Below are positions 36,259 to 48,200 of a stretch of DNA of 64,000 nucleotides, one piece after another; positions within the stretch are counted from its first letter, which is position 1; every line of letters begins with the position of its first letter. The position numbers and the translations under genes were made by a program. This DNA is from an uncultured Pelagibacteraceae bacterium (GTDB lineage: Bacteria > Pseudomonadota > Alphaproteobacteria > Pelagibacterales > Pelagibacteraceae), in contig CACJWS010000002.1 in the NCBI GenBank assembly GCA_902596975.1, positions 62,001-126,000 on the forward strand, written 5' to 3'. The notes under the pieces were generated by a model. It ran no database searches and had not been told where the DNA came from. It was given only the letters and a program-made list of their open reading frames with translations.

Positions 36259-39001
36259 TAGTATTTAAAAGTCCACAATTTGGTCTTTCACAACTCGTTT
36301 CAAAAATTTTCCAACAAATAGGACATTTATTTCCTTGGGCCTTTTTTGCAACTACATCAATACTATTTTTTAAATTTTCATCTTTAATTACAGAGGCAGA
36401 TGAGGTGATACAAATTTCAGAAAAATTAATATTTTTTGCCTTATCGTAAAATTCTTTATTTAATTTTATCTCAATTGTTGCTTCTAAACTTGAACCAATT
36501 GACTTTTCGGCTCTCATATTCTCTATTGAAATATTTGCCTCATCTCTAATTTTTTTAACATAATCCCAATCTAAATTAAGTTCTTCATTGTTCCAAGAAT
36601 TAGGAACTGAAACGAAATTTTGTAAATGGATACTTTGGCTATCTTTTTCCTTTTTAACTAGTTGATAAATTTCTTCAGTTGTAAATGATAATATTGGTGC
36701 AAACCATTTTAGGAGACACTGCAAAATAATATTTAAAAGAGTTATACAGTTCTTTCTTTTATCGGAATTTAAAGCGTCACAATATAGAGTATCTTTCCTG
36801 ATATCGAAATAAAAAGCAGAAAGCTCAACTGTGCAAAAATTTAGTAATTCTTTGTATAAATTATGGAAGTTATAAACTTTAAAATTATTTTTAAAATTCT
36901 CATTTATTGTATAAATTCTATGAAGCATAAATTTTTCAAGAGAATCAAAGTTTTCAAATTTAACTTTTTCTAGATCAAGATTTTCGTATTGATCTTGAAT
37001 ATTTCCTAATAGATATCTAAATGTATTTCTAATTTTTCTATAAGACTCAGCGTGTTGATCTAAAATTGAATAATCTATTCTTAAATCTTCAGCATAATTT
37101 GAAGATGCAACCCAAATTCTTAATATATCAGCTCCATATTTTTTTAATATATCTTGTGGAGCAATAACGTTTCCTGTTGACTTTGACATTTTTAGACCTT
37201 TTCCATCTACAACAAAACCATGAGAAAGAATGCTTTCAAATGGAGCGACTCCTCTTGTTCCACATGATTCAAGTAATGAGGAGTGAAACCATCCTCTATG
37301 TTGATCTGAGCCCTCTAAATACATAGATGCTGGCCATTTGAGGTCGTCTCTTTTCTCTAAAACAAAGGAGTGAGTGGATCCACTGTCAAACCAAACTTCA
37401 ACTATGTCTGATAATTTTTCATAGTCTTCTGCTTTATACTTGTCTCCAAGAAAGATCTGATAATCATCATTAAACCAACAATCAGAACCTTCTTTTTCAT
37501 AAATTTTTGCAATATTTTCAAATACTTCATCATCAACTAAAACATCACCAGTTTTTTTTGAAATAAAAATTGGTAGTGGCACACCCCAAACTCTTTGTCT
37601 TGATACACACCAGTCTGGTCTAGTTTCAATCATTGATTTTATTCTTTCTTTTCCTTTGGAAGGATAAAAATCTGTATTATCGATAGCTTTTAATGCTTTA
37701 TCTCTTAACCCGTGACTTTCCATTGATATAAACCATTGTGGCGTTGCCCTATGAACTAGTGGAGCTTTTGATCTCCAAGAATGAGGATAAGAGTGAGTTA
37801 GTTTTCCATTTGTTACTAAATTTTTTTGTTCATCTAATTTTTCTATAATTAAGTTATTAGCCTTAAAAATATGCAAACCTTCAAAAAGTTTAATTTCACT
37901 TGTATATTTTCCATCACCATCAACTGTTTCAATTGCTTTGATATTATTATTTAAACAAAGATTGAAGTCATCTGGTCCATGGCTCGGAGCACAATGTACA
38001 ATACCTGTTCCTTGTTCAGTAGTGACAAAATTAGCCTCAAGCATAGGAATATCATAATTATATTCCATTTTAGAAAATGGATGACTGCAAATAGTTCCAT
38101 TTAAATCTTTTCCTAAAAATTCGTTTAAAACTTTAATATTTTCTATAGAGGTATCTTTTTTAAAAGGTTCTAATAAATCTTTTGCAATTACAATTTTTCT
38201 GTTAACAAAATTTTTGTTATCATTAATTTCAAGCAATACATATTTAAGGCTAGCATTGTAAGCTAATGCTTTATTTGCAGGAATAGTCCAGGGAGTTGTA
38301 GTCCAAATTATTACGTCAGCACCTTTAATTATATCTAAATTTGAAAATTTCACTTTAAATGCAGCATAAATAGTATCTGAAACATGATCCATGTATTCAA
38401 CTTCAGCATCAGCTAAAGCTGTTTTTTCAACAGTAGACCAAAGAACTGGCTTGTAACCTCTATAAAGGCTTCCTTCTTTAAGAAATTTTCCAAGTTCTCT
38501 GACTATTTGAGCTTCAGCATCAAATGACATTGTTGAATAGTAGTTTTCCCAATCACCAATTACCCCAAGTCTTGTAAATTCTCCTTTATGAACATCTATC
38601 CATTTGTTTGCAAACTCCCTACATTCTTTTCTGAATTCAATTACCGGAACATCATTTTTATTTTTTTTATTCTTTTTATATTGTTCTTCAATTTTCCACT
38701 CGATAGGCAACCCATGGCAATCCCATCCAGGAACATAAACTGAGTCCTTTCCATCCATTTGATGAAATTTTGTAATTATGTCTTTTAAAATTTTATTCAA
38801 AGCGGTACCCATATGAATATTTCCATTTGCATATGGAGGCCCATCATGGAGCACAAATTTTTCTTGCCCTTTACTTTTTTTTCTTAACAAATTGTACAGG
38901 TCAATTTTCTTCCAAAATTCAATGTAATTTGGCTCCTTGTTTGGCAAATTTGCCTTCATTGAGAATTTTGTTTTAGGTAGATTTATATGTTCCTTGCTCA
39001 T
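36248..39001 (-). CDS. ileS: Isoleucyl-tRNA synthetase
   Basis: This 917-residue class I synthetase has the HIGH motif as [18 protein letters not shown] near residue 60, the KMSKS motif in [15 protein letters not shown] near 600, and the editing domain with [17 protein letters not shown] near 240. The C-terminal zinc finger [18 protein letters not shown] is present, as in bacterial type I IleS. It ends just inside lspA and starts six bases after ribF. Confidence 0.97.
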   Translation of the reverse strand: MSKEHINLPKTKFSMKANLPNKEPNYIEFWKKIDLYNLLRKKSKGQEKFVLHDGPPYANGNIHMGTALNKILKDIITKFHQMDGKDSVYVPGWDCHGLPIEWKIEEQYKKNKKNKNDVPVIEFRKECREFANKWIDVHKGEFTRLGVIGDWENYYSTMSFDAEAQIVRELGKFLKEGSLYRGYKPVLWSTVEKTALADAEVEYMDHVSDTIYAAFKVKFSNLDIIKGADVIIWTTTPWTIPANKALAYNASLKYVLLEINDNKNFVNRKIVIAKDLLEPFKKDTSIENIKVLNEFLGKDLNGTICSHPFSKMEYNYDIPMLEANFVTTEQGTGIVHCAPSHGPDDFNLCLNNNIKAIETVDGDGKYTSEIKLFEGLHIFKANNLIIEKLDEQKNLVTNGKLTHSYPHSWRSKAPLVHRATPQWFISMESHGLRDKALKAIDNTDFYPSKGKERIKSMIETRPDWCVSRQRVWGVPLPIFISKKTGDVLVDDEVFENIAKIYEKEGSDCWFNDDYQIFLGDKYKAEDYEKLSDIVEVWFDSGSTHSFVLEKRDDLKWPASMYLEGSDQHRGWFHSSLLESCGTRGVAPFESILSHGFVVDGKGLKMSKSTGNVIAPQDILKKYGADILRIWVASSNYAEDLRIDYSILDQHAESYRKIRNTFRYLLGNIQDQYENLDLEKVKFENFDSLEKFMLHRIYTINENFKNNFKVYNFHNLYKELLNFCTVELSAFYFDIRKDTLYCDALNSDKRKNCITLLNIILQCLLKWFAPILSFTTEEIYQLVKKEKDSQSIHLQNFVSVPNSWNNEELNLDWDYVKKIRDEANISIENMRAEKSIGSSLEATIEIKLNKEFYDKAKNINFSEICITSSASVIKDENLKNSIDVVAKKAQGNKCPICWKIFETSCERPNCGLLNTNGK

Positions 39002-39007
39002 GATATT

Positions 39008-39934
39008 TTATCTTTTGGCAATTTTAATATCTTTCTTTATCTGTTTTTTTAAAGCATCAATATTTTTAAATTTGGTTTCTCCTCTAATAAATTTTGTAAA
39101 ATTAATAGTTAGATTTTTATTATAAAGATTTCCAGAAAATTTAAATAAATTTACCTCTAATAATAATTTTTTTTGATTAAAAGTAGGCCTATAACCAATA
39201 TTTGCTATTCCTTTGATCTTTTTTCTGTTTTTTTCGATATAAACGTCAACTGCATAAACTCCTACTTTTGGTATTACATAGTTTTTTATATTTATGTTAC
39301 AGGTCGGAAAACCAATTTTTCTTCCCATCATTCTACCCTTTTCAACGACACCTTCTATTGACCAATTTCTAGATAAAAGTTGATTTGCAATTTTTAAATT
39401 ACCATTTTCGATTAATTTTCTTATTAATGTTGAAGAAATAATTTTATTTTTTTTATATAATGGTTTTGGGTTAATTAATTTATAATCATATTTCTTTTGA
39501 AGTTTTTTTAATAGATTTACGTCCCCCTCTCTCTTATTTCCAAATCTAAAATTATTACTAACAAAAATATAATCTGCGCTTAACTTTTTGCATAAAATAT
39601 TTTTAATAAAATTATGACAAGATATTTTAGAGAATTTTTTATCAAATTTTTTATTTATTAAGAAATCTACGTTATAATCACTAAAATATCTGCTTTTTTG
39701 GTTAAGATTTGAAAGTCGATAATTTGTAATACTTTTATTAAAGTACATTTTTGGTATTGGATCAAATGTCACCACTCCAATTTTGGAATTATATTTTTTT
39801 TTATATTTTTTTGCTTCTTTGAATAATTTTTGATGGCCTAAGTGTAATCCATCGAAATTACCAATTAGTATCATGGCATTTTGATGTTTTTTTAAAATCT
39901 CAAAATTTTTATAAATTTTAATTTTGTTCACCAT
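39008..39934 (-). CDS. ribF: Bifunctional riboflavin kinase/FAD synthetase
   Basis: RibF makes FMN and then FAD from riboflavin. The 308-residue protein has the N-terminal adenylyltransferase motif MILIGNFDGLHLGHQ near residue 22 and the C-terminal kinase domain with GRMMGRKIGFPTCNI near 200 and GVYAVDVYI. It overlaps the HAD gene by seven bases and leads into ileS. Full family length. Confidence 0.95.
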   Translation of the reverse strand: MVNKIKIYKNFEILKKHQNAMILIGNFDGLHLGHQKLFKEAKKYKKKYNSKIGVVTFDPIPKMYFNKSITNYRLSNLNQKSRYFSDYNVDFLINKKFDKKFSKISCHNFIKNILCKKLSADYIFVSNNFRFGNKREGDVNLLKKLQKKYDYKLINPKPLYKKNKIISSTLIRKLIENGNLKIANQLLSRNWSIEGVVEKGRMMGRKIGFPTCNINIKNYVIPKVGVYAVDVYIEKNRKKIKGIANIGYRPTFNQKKLLLEVNLFKFSGNLYNKNLTINFTKFIRGETKFKNIDALKKQIKKDIKIAKR

Positions 39935-40743
39935 TTTAATTTCGTTTGAGTGTAATTCACACTCACTCCATATTTTTTTTCTAATTTATCAATATTTAAA
40001 CTACTTAATTCTTTTTTATGTATACCACTCGTTATTAACAAATTGTCAAAATTTTGAATATTAGCTCCTTTTATATCTGTATTCATATTATCTCCGATAC
40101 ATAAAACATTTTTACCATTTACGTTAGCAGATAAATTATAAACTGGAGGATAAGGTTTTCCAAAGTAAATTACTTTCCCACCAATTTCCTCAAATATTTT
40201 TGCAACTGATCCAGCGCAAAACTCTCTAACATCTCCTCTATCAACAATTAGGTCTGGATTAGTACACACAAATTTTTTATTTGAAAATTTCTCAAGTAAA
40301 TCTTTATAATATTCAAGTTTTGTATCATGATCTTCAAATAACCCTGTACAAATAAAATAATCAGCTTGACTAATATTACTAACTTTATTTTGTTCAAATC
40401 TTTTAAATAAGTCAAAATCTCTTGGTGGTCCAATATGATAAAATTTTGCATTTAGAAAATTTTCCATTAAATATTTTAATGAAGCTTCTCCTGAGGTGTA
40501 TACATCTTCATAATATTTTTTGAGTCCTATTTTTTTTAAAAAATCAATAACTGTAGAATTTGGTCTTGGAGCATTGGTAAGTAATACAAACTCTTTATTA
40601 TTTTTTTTTAAATTTTCTAATACTTCAATAGAATCTTCAAAAATTTGTAATCCGTTATGGATCACTCCCCATATGTCGATAAAAAATAATTCGTAACTAT
40701 TTATTTTAGATCTTAATCCATCTTTGTCTAAGTTTTGGGGCAT
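39928..40743 (-). CDS. HAD class IIA hydrolase
   Basis: This 271-residue protein matches the class IIA haloacid dehalogenase-like group: the nucleophile motif FFIDIWGVIHNGLQIFEDS near residue 21, LLTNAPRPNSTV near 55, a cap domain, and GKPYPPVYN and CIGDNMNTDIKGANIQ near 200-225. Family members dephosphorylate small metabolites such as nitrophenyl phosphate or UMP in test assays; the substrate here is unknown. It is adjacent to ribF, so a phosphatase role in flavin synthesis is possible but unproven. Confidence 0.88.
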   Translation of the reverse strand: MPQNLDKDGLRSKINSYELFFIDIWGVIHNGLQIFEDSIEVLENLKKNNKEFVLLTNAPRPNSTVIDFLKKIGLKKYYEDVYTSGEASLKYLMENFLNAKFYHIGPPRDFDLFKRFEQNKVSNISQADYFICTGLFEDHDTKLEYYKDLLEKFSNKKFVCTNPDLIVDRGDVREFCAGSVAKIFEEIGGKVIYFGKPYPPVYNLSANVNGKNVLCIGDNMNTDIKGANIQNFDNLLITSGIHKKELSSLNIDKLEKKYGVSVNYTQTKLKW

Positions 40744-40810
40744 ACTTGAGGTATAGCTTAAAAATATGCTTTATTCTTGGGTTTTTTAGACCATAATTTT
40801 TATTCAAGAT

Positions 40811-40839
40811 CTTGAAAATTATTAAATATGTCTCTATAT
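40811..40839 (+). promoter_or_regulatory. Putative heat-shock (sigma-32-like) promoter of groESL
   Basis: CTTGAAA at 40811-40817, followed after 16 bases by CTATAT at 40834-40839, resembles the alphaproteobacterial sigma-32 pattern (CTTG, then CYTAT at about this spacing). It lies 27 bases ahead of the groES start, which has a ribosome binding site AAAGGAGA. No CIRCE inverted repeat (HrcA operator) was seen in the 122-base gap. Confidence 0.5.
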
Positions 40840-40865
40840 GACTGCTAATTTAAAGGAGAATTCGT

Positions 40866-41159
40866 ATGAAGTTTAAACCGTTACATGACCGTGTTTTAAT
40901 AGAAGTTTTAGATAGCAGCGAAAAAACTGCTGGTGGCATAATTATTCCAGATACAGCTCAAGAAAAACCTCAAGAAGGTAAAGTTGTTGCTGTCGGCGGA
41001 GGTGCAAAAACTGAAGATGGAAAACTAATACCTATGGACGTTAAAGTAGGAGATAAAGTTTTATTCGGTAAGTGGTCAGGAACAGAAGTTAAAATTGATG
41101 GTAAAGAGTACAGCATAATGAAAGAATCTGACATTATGGGTATTGCAACAGGTAAATAA
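40866..41159 (+). CDS. groES: Co-chaperonin GroES
   Basis: GroES caps the GroEL barrel during protein folding. The 97-residue protein begins [22 protein letters not shown], has the mobile loop [20 protein letters not shown] and ends with [12 protein letters not shown]. It lies 19 bases upstream of groEL, with a strong ribosome binding site (AAGGAGA). An adjacent gap holds a likely heat-shock promoter. Confidence 0.98.
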   Translation: MKFKPLHDRVLIEVLDSSEKTAGGIIIPDTAQEKPQEGKVVAVGGGAKTEDGKLIPMDVKVGDKVLFGKWSGTEVKIDGKEYSIMKESDIMGIATGK

Positions 41160-41166
41160 TTAATAA

Positions 41167-42834
<1,668 letters not shown>

Positions 42835-42856
42835 TCCCAATCTTACTCAAAAAAAA

Positions 42857-42894
42857 TTCAAAAAGGGCAGTTTTTACTGCCCTTTTTTTTTGAA
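42857..42894 (+). terminator. Rho-independent terminator after groEL
   Basis: A perfect GGGCAGT-TTTT-ACTGCCC hairpin (stems 42865-42871 and 42876-42882) is followed by nine T residues, and the flanking A and T runs extend the stem further. It starts about 30 bases after the groEL stop. This is the only strong intrinsic terminator I see in the window. Confidence 0.92.
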
Positions 42895-42922
42895 TTGAAA
42901 AAAAATATTTTGAATATATAAG
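42895..42922 (+). promoter_or_regulatory. Putative sigma-70 promoter of typA
   Basis: TTGAAA (42895-42900) and TATAAG (42917-42922) are separated by 16 bases, ten bases before the typA ATG. Transcription would begin close to the start codon, giving a very short leader. It directly follows the groEL terminator, as expected for a new transcription unit. AT-richness makes chance matches easy. Confidence 0.4.
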
Positions 42923-42931
42923 AACGCGCAA

Positions 42932-44749
42932 ATGACAACATCGATACGTAACATCACCATAATTGCTCATGTTGACCATGGCAAGACTACTTTGATTGAT
43001 AACTTAATGAAACAGAGTGGTTCTTTTAGAGAAAATGAAGTTGTTGATGAAAGACTGATGGACTCCGGCGAACTTGAAAAGGAAAGAGGTATTACAATTC
43101 TTGCCAAACCAGCTTCAATAAATTGGAAAGATTCTAGAATTAATATTATTGATACACCTGGACACAGGGATTTTGCTGCAGAAGTTGAAAGAGTTCTTAG
43201 TATGGCTGATGGTGCATTATTATTAATAGATTCAGCCGAAGGGGTAATGCCTCAAACTAAATTTGTATTAGCTAAAGCACTTAAACAAGGCCTTAAACCA
43301 ATCGTAGTTATTAATAAATTAGACAAAGCTGACCAAAGAGCCGATGAAGTTTTAAATGAGACTTTTGACTTATTTGTAAGCTTAGATGCCAACGAAGAGC
43401 AATTAGACTTTCCAGTTATTTATGCAAGTGGAAGATCTGGCTGGGCATCTAACGAAATAGATGGCCCAAGAGAGAACTTAAATCCATTATTAGATTTAGT
43501 AATAGATCATGTAAAGCCAGCAGAATTTGACAAGTCCAAGCCTTTTGCAATGCTTTCGACTCTTTTATATGCTGACAGTTTTTTGGGTAGAAGTTTAGTT
43601 GGTAGAATTTCTCAAGGTACAGCGAAAGCAAACCAACAAATCAAGGCAATTAATCTTGATGGAGAAAAAGTTGATGAAGGTAGATTAACCAAAATATTTA
43701 GATACGAAGGAACTAAAAAAGTGCCAATAGAAGTTGGTGAAGCTGGAGATATTGTAGTTATAGCTGGATTAGAAAAAGCAAACGTTGCTGATACCATATG
43801 TGATACAGATGTAGATAAACCAATCAAAGCAACTCCTATTGATCCTCCAACAATGTCTATTAAGATTACAGTAAACAGCTCTCCATTAGCTGGAACTGAA
43901 GGTAAAAAACTCACAAGTACTCAAATTAGAGAGAGATTAGTTCAAGAAGCCCAAAATAATGTTGGAATTTCTTTTGCAGAAAATGAAAACAAAGACTCAT
44001 TTGAAATAAGTGGAAGAGGAGAGTTAATGTTAGAAATATTATTAACACAAATGAGACGTGAAGGATTTGAAATGACAGTAAGCCCTCCTAGAGTTTTATT
44101 TCAAAAAAATGAAAATGGAGAAAAATTAGAACCTATTGAAGAAATTACTATGGATCTTGACGAAGAATTCTCTTCTAAAGTTATAGACTCCATGAATAAA
44201 AGAAAAGGAAAATTAATAGATCTTAAAGATACTGGAAAAAATAAAAAACGATTAATCTTTCATGCACCAACTAGAGGTTTAATGGGATACACTAGTAGAT
44301 TTCTTACTCTAACTAAAGGAAGCGGAGTAATAAACAGAATATTCCATTCTTATGGAAAATTTGAGGGAGATATGGAAGGTAGAAGAAATGGTGCATTAAT
44401 CTCTATGGAACAAGGAAAAGCTGTGGCATTCGCAATTTATAATTTACAGGCAAGAGGAGAAATGTTTGTTACACATAACGATCCAGTTTATTCGGGTATG
44501 ATTGTAGGATTGTCACCTAAACCTGGTGACATGATTATAAACGTCATGAAAGGTAAAAAACTTACAAATATGAGGACACAAGGAACAGATGAAAATGTTG
44601 TTTTAACTCCCGTAAGAAAGATGTCTATTGCTGAACAATTGAGTATGTTAAATTCTGATGAAGCGCTAGAAATTACACCAAATTCTTGCAGATTAAGAAA
44701 AGCCGAGCTCGACCCGCATGTAAGGAAAAGGCTAGCAAAAAACGCGTAA
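42932..44749 (+). CDS. typA: Ribosome-associated GTPase TypA/BipA
   Basis: TypA is an EF-G-like GTPase that acts in ribosome assembly and stress. The 605-residue protein has G1 AHVDHGKTTLIDNL near residue 12, the switch region ERGITILAK, G3 DTPGHRDFAAEVERV, G4 NKLDKADQR near 128, and the C-terminal LTNMRTQGTDENVVLTP. It is convergent with the hypothetical gene that follows, 24 bases away. Confidence 0.97.
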   Translation: MTTSIRNITIIAHVDHGKTTLIDNLMKQSGSFRENEVVDERLMDSGELEKERGITILAKPASINWKDSRINIIDTPGHRDFAAEVERVLSMADGALLLIDSAEGVMPQTKFVLAKALKQGLKPIVVINKLDKADQRADEVLNETFDLFVSLDANEEQLDFPVIYASGRSGWASNEIDGPRENLNPLLDLVIDHVKPAEFDKSKPFAMLSTLLYADSFLGRSLVGRISQGTAKANQQIKAINLDGEKVDEGRLTKIFRYEGTKKVPIEVGEAGDIVVIAGLEKANVADTICDTDVDKPIKATPIDPPTMSIKITVNSSPLAGTEGKKLTSTQIRERLVQEAQNNVGISFAENENKDSFEISGRGELMLEILLTQMRREGFEMTVSPPRVLFQKNENGEKLEPIEEITMDLDEEFSSKVIDSMNKRKGKLIDLKDTGKNKKRLIFHAPTRGLMGYTSRFLTLTKGSGVINRIFHSYGKFEGDMEGRRNGALISMEQGKAVAFAIYNLQARGEMFVTHNDPVYSGMIVGLSPKPGDMIINVMKGKKLTNMRTQGTDENVVLTPVRKMSIAEQLSMLNSDEALEITPNSCRLRKAELDPHVRKRLAKNA

Positions 44750-44773
44750 TATTAATTTTGTTGATTAATTAAT

Positions 44774-45277
44774 TCAATTCTTTCCGAAGTTTTTATCTAA
44801 TTTAATTATATTTTGTTCATCAGCATTATTGACATCAGAAATTTCAAATCCTAACTCATTTAGAGATATAACTAAATCTTCTTTAGTTAAATTATATTTA
44901 ATTGAAGAAGTCTTTTTTTTCATCGGATTAATTCCATTATCCCATACAATCACTCTTGCATTTGCAAATAAATTACAATTTTGTTTGAATTTTCTTTCAC
45001 ATTTTAATTTATGCCGTTTAATACCACCAGACCCGTTTATAAAACTTTTCTGTCCATAATTTCTAAAAGATGTTTTGTAAAAGTTTGATTTGTCTTCACT
45101 AATTAAAAATATTTCTGGCTGCTTGCTTTTAGGACCAACAAAATACTCAAAAAGTTCCTCTAACATATTTTTTGATATAATAATTGATCCTTTTCCATTG
45201 TAGTTATTTGGTACTGCATAAGATATAGTACAAATTATAAAAAATAAAAAAATAGTAAAAAATATTTTTTTTTTCAT
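44774..45277 (-). CDS. Secreted protein of unknown function
   Basis: I do not recognise this 167-residue protein. It has a clear signal peptide (MKKKIFFTIFLFFIICTISYA), then KGSIIISKNMLEELFEYFVGP and a basic stretch with two cysteines (KLKCERKFKQNCNLF) that could pair, and VIVWDNGINPMKKK. The sequence looks globular and would sit in the periplasm. It starts immediately downstream of the stop of the 1081-residue protein, so the two probably share a transcript and may act together. Confidence 0.7.
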   Translation of the reverse strand: MKKKIFFTIFLFFIICTISYAVPNNYNGKGSIIISKNMLEELFEYFVGPKSKQPEIFLISEDKSNFYKTSFRNYGQKSFINGSGGIKRHKLKCERKFKQNCNLFANARVIVWDNGINPMKKKTSSIKYNLTKEDLVISLNELGFEISDVNNADEQNIIKLDKNFGKN

Positions 45278-48200
45278 TTAATTCTTTATAGATAAATTTA
45301 ATACCCTAATTATTTGATCGTAATCCATAGTTAAAAAATAAGGTGATACTTCTGCAATTGAAATTGGGTTATTGGGAGAAATTTGTATAACTATTTTTTT
45401 TGAACCATTTATAAATTTTACAACTGATTTTTTGTATTGATTAAACAAATTTGTTTGGGTTGCGCCAGCAGTATAAGCATTTATTTGATTTATAATTTCT
45501 CTTTTAAATTCGGGCGTAGTCATTTTTGATTCAGCTGCTGCTAATTTGAAAATATTATCTCTCAAAGAATTGTCTACTAATGATAAACTCAAATTATTAA
45601 GTTTAAAATTGCTTAAAAGATAAGCGCCAAGCGCAGCTTCATTTTGTATATTAAGAGCTTCCGCAGATAATCCCGAAAAAGTAGTTTTTAATTCTAAATC
45701 AGCTGCCTTGGTTATTCCTAAATTTATATCAAAATTTAACATATTTTTTGTAGTAACCCATTTTAATGACGTCCCGAAATCAAATTTAATGTTATCATAG
45801 CCCATTAAAGTAAAATAATTTGAAAATTCAGGAGATACTTCATTTACACTTAAATCAAGCCCTGTAAAATTTATATCAAATTCTGTAAGTGATTTTTGTT
45901 TCCTATTATTATCAATGTAGTCAAATTTTAAACTATTTAAACTAATACTAGAAGCTGTAACAATCTTATTTTTTGTAGATAAATCTTTTACGACAATATT
46001 TCTTGTCACCCCGCTACCTAGAGAATTTATAAAATTTAAAAAAACTTTATAATCATTATCAAAATTGAAAGTTTCTGGATTATAACTTTGAGCATATTTC
46101 ATAATTTCAGATTTATCAAATATTACATTTTTTAAATCTGAATATTCATAATAAACTTCTGTATTAGTATTTTTATCTTGATCCTTATAATTTTTTACAG
46201 TCCATCTTCCCCAGTCAAATAAACTAAAATTTTTTATATCAAATGATTCGAAAGAAAATTTCCTGTTATTATTTTTATCATTAAATAATAAATCTTTAAA
46301 AATAACTTCTTTTAATGACATGCTCATTAAAGCTGCAACTCCAATTTCAGTATTTTTATCTGCATAATAAATTTCTTTAGAAATCTTTGTAATAAATTGT
46401 AAATTCTTTGAAAATTCTAAAAATTCTAAATTTTTTAAATTTATCGATGAATTAAAAGTTGAACCATCAATATTATATGAAAAATTATCTACACTTATTT
46501 GATCAAACCATTTTTTTTCTTCAAATAATGAAGGCTCTACATCTAATCTTTCAAGAGATTTTACTAACTTATAAAAAACATTTTTATTTAAATTTTTTAA
46601 TTGAAGCCCAGAAATACCAATGAAATCATCAAGAATTTTTATTGAGAAGTCTGCTTCAATTAATCTATCACCTCTTGAAAATTTAATATTTTCTAAATTA
46701 ATTCCAGGTATTTTAAGCAAAGTTCTCACTAAATCTTTTTGAAATTGGTTGCTAGCGTTATATTTATTGAAGATTTCCTGAAGCTTTGCCTCTTCCTCTT
46801 TTCTTTTTTCTTCCGCTAATTTTTCTTCTTCTTTACGTTTTTCTTCTGCTAATCTTTCTTCTTCTTTACGTTTTTCTTCTGCTAATCTTTCTTCTTCTTT
46901 ACGTTTTTCTTCTGCTAATCTTTCTTCTTCTTTACGTTTTTCTTCTGCTAATTTTTTTTGTTCATCAAGTAGCTTAGCTTCATATACGTCAATTACATCG
47001 GTATAAAATTTACTAATTTCAGGAATTAATAATTTAATTTTTTCTGGATTATTCTCTTTTAACGTTTCATTTATTAATTCAATTTGGCCAACTATTGAAC
47101 TTGCTATTTCTGTAGAAATATATTTGGCCAAGTATTTTTTTAAATCAACGATAGCGTTTTCAAGAATTGAGTAATTATTTGTATATTTATCTATATCTAA
47201 AAAAAGTTTATTTATATCATCAGAAGATTTTTTTAAATTTTCTAAACTATCAATGTTATTTAGTTTTTTTTCTGAAATTTCTATAATTTGTACAATCTCA
47301 ATGGCAAATGGTGAATTAAAGTTGTTTTTTAAAAAATATTTAGCATTATCAATTAACTCCTTAAGTTTATCAATTTCATTATCTATTATTTTTAATTTTT
47401 TATTATTTTCTTTTTTTACAATATTTTCGTAATATTTTTTAAATTTTTCAGAACCCAATACGAATTTTTTGAGTTTAACTACATCTTCTTTATTTTGTTC
47501 AGTGTAACTACCGCTTAGTATAGGTTCTACTCTGATCATATATTTTGCTAATTCAACTATTTCAAATGTATCCTGATTAACTTGAATGAATGATTTAATA
47601 TTTTTTATTAGATTTTGACTTTCCTCTAATTCACTAGTTTTCACTAGAGCTAGTTTTTTTTCTAATTCTTCAGATTTTCTTCTTTCTTCTTCTTTACGTT
47701 TTTCCTCGGCTAATCTTTTTTCTTCTTTACGTTTTTCCTCAGCTAATCTTTCTTCTTCTTTACGTTTTTCCTCGGCTAATCTTTTTTCTTCTTTCCGTTT
47801 TTCTTCTGCTAATTTTTTTTCTTCAGCTTTTTTTCTTTCTTCTTGTTTACGTTTTTCCTCAGCTATTTTTTTTGCTTCAGCAATTTTTTGTTCTTTCTCT
47901 CTTCTTTTTTTTGCAAATAATTTTTTCTCATAACTTAAAAAATAATGAATTGTTTTATCTTTGGAGTATTTTATTGATAAAGCATTAAGGTCTTTTGATA
48001 TTCTCCATGTTGTTTTTTTTCCATCCATGAATACTCTAAGTTGACCCGTTTTACTCCATCTCCATCCATCAGTTGACTTTGTTTCTCCTAAAGAATCGTA
48101 ACGAGTATATCCATTTACATCAAATACAAATCTTCTTGATGCTCCTCTAAATCCATCAACAGAAATTGATATTTCATTATTAAGCAATAGATCTTCTACT

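Noticed and set aside
40744-40865. CIRCE operator upstream of groES
   Set aside because: No TTAGCACTC-like inverted repeat is present in the gap.
46786-46977. Antisense open frame with regular Leu/Phe repeats opposite the second repeat set
   Set aside because: It is the complement of the Lys/Glu-rich coding repeats; the periodic sequence keeps all frames open. The sense gene has a signal peptide and long continuous frame.
46790-47865. Regular repeats that could be taken for a CRISPR array
   Set aside because: The units are 33 bases, in frame and contiguous with no unique spacers, and they encode a repeated peptide.
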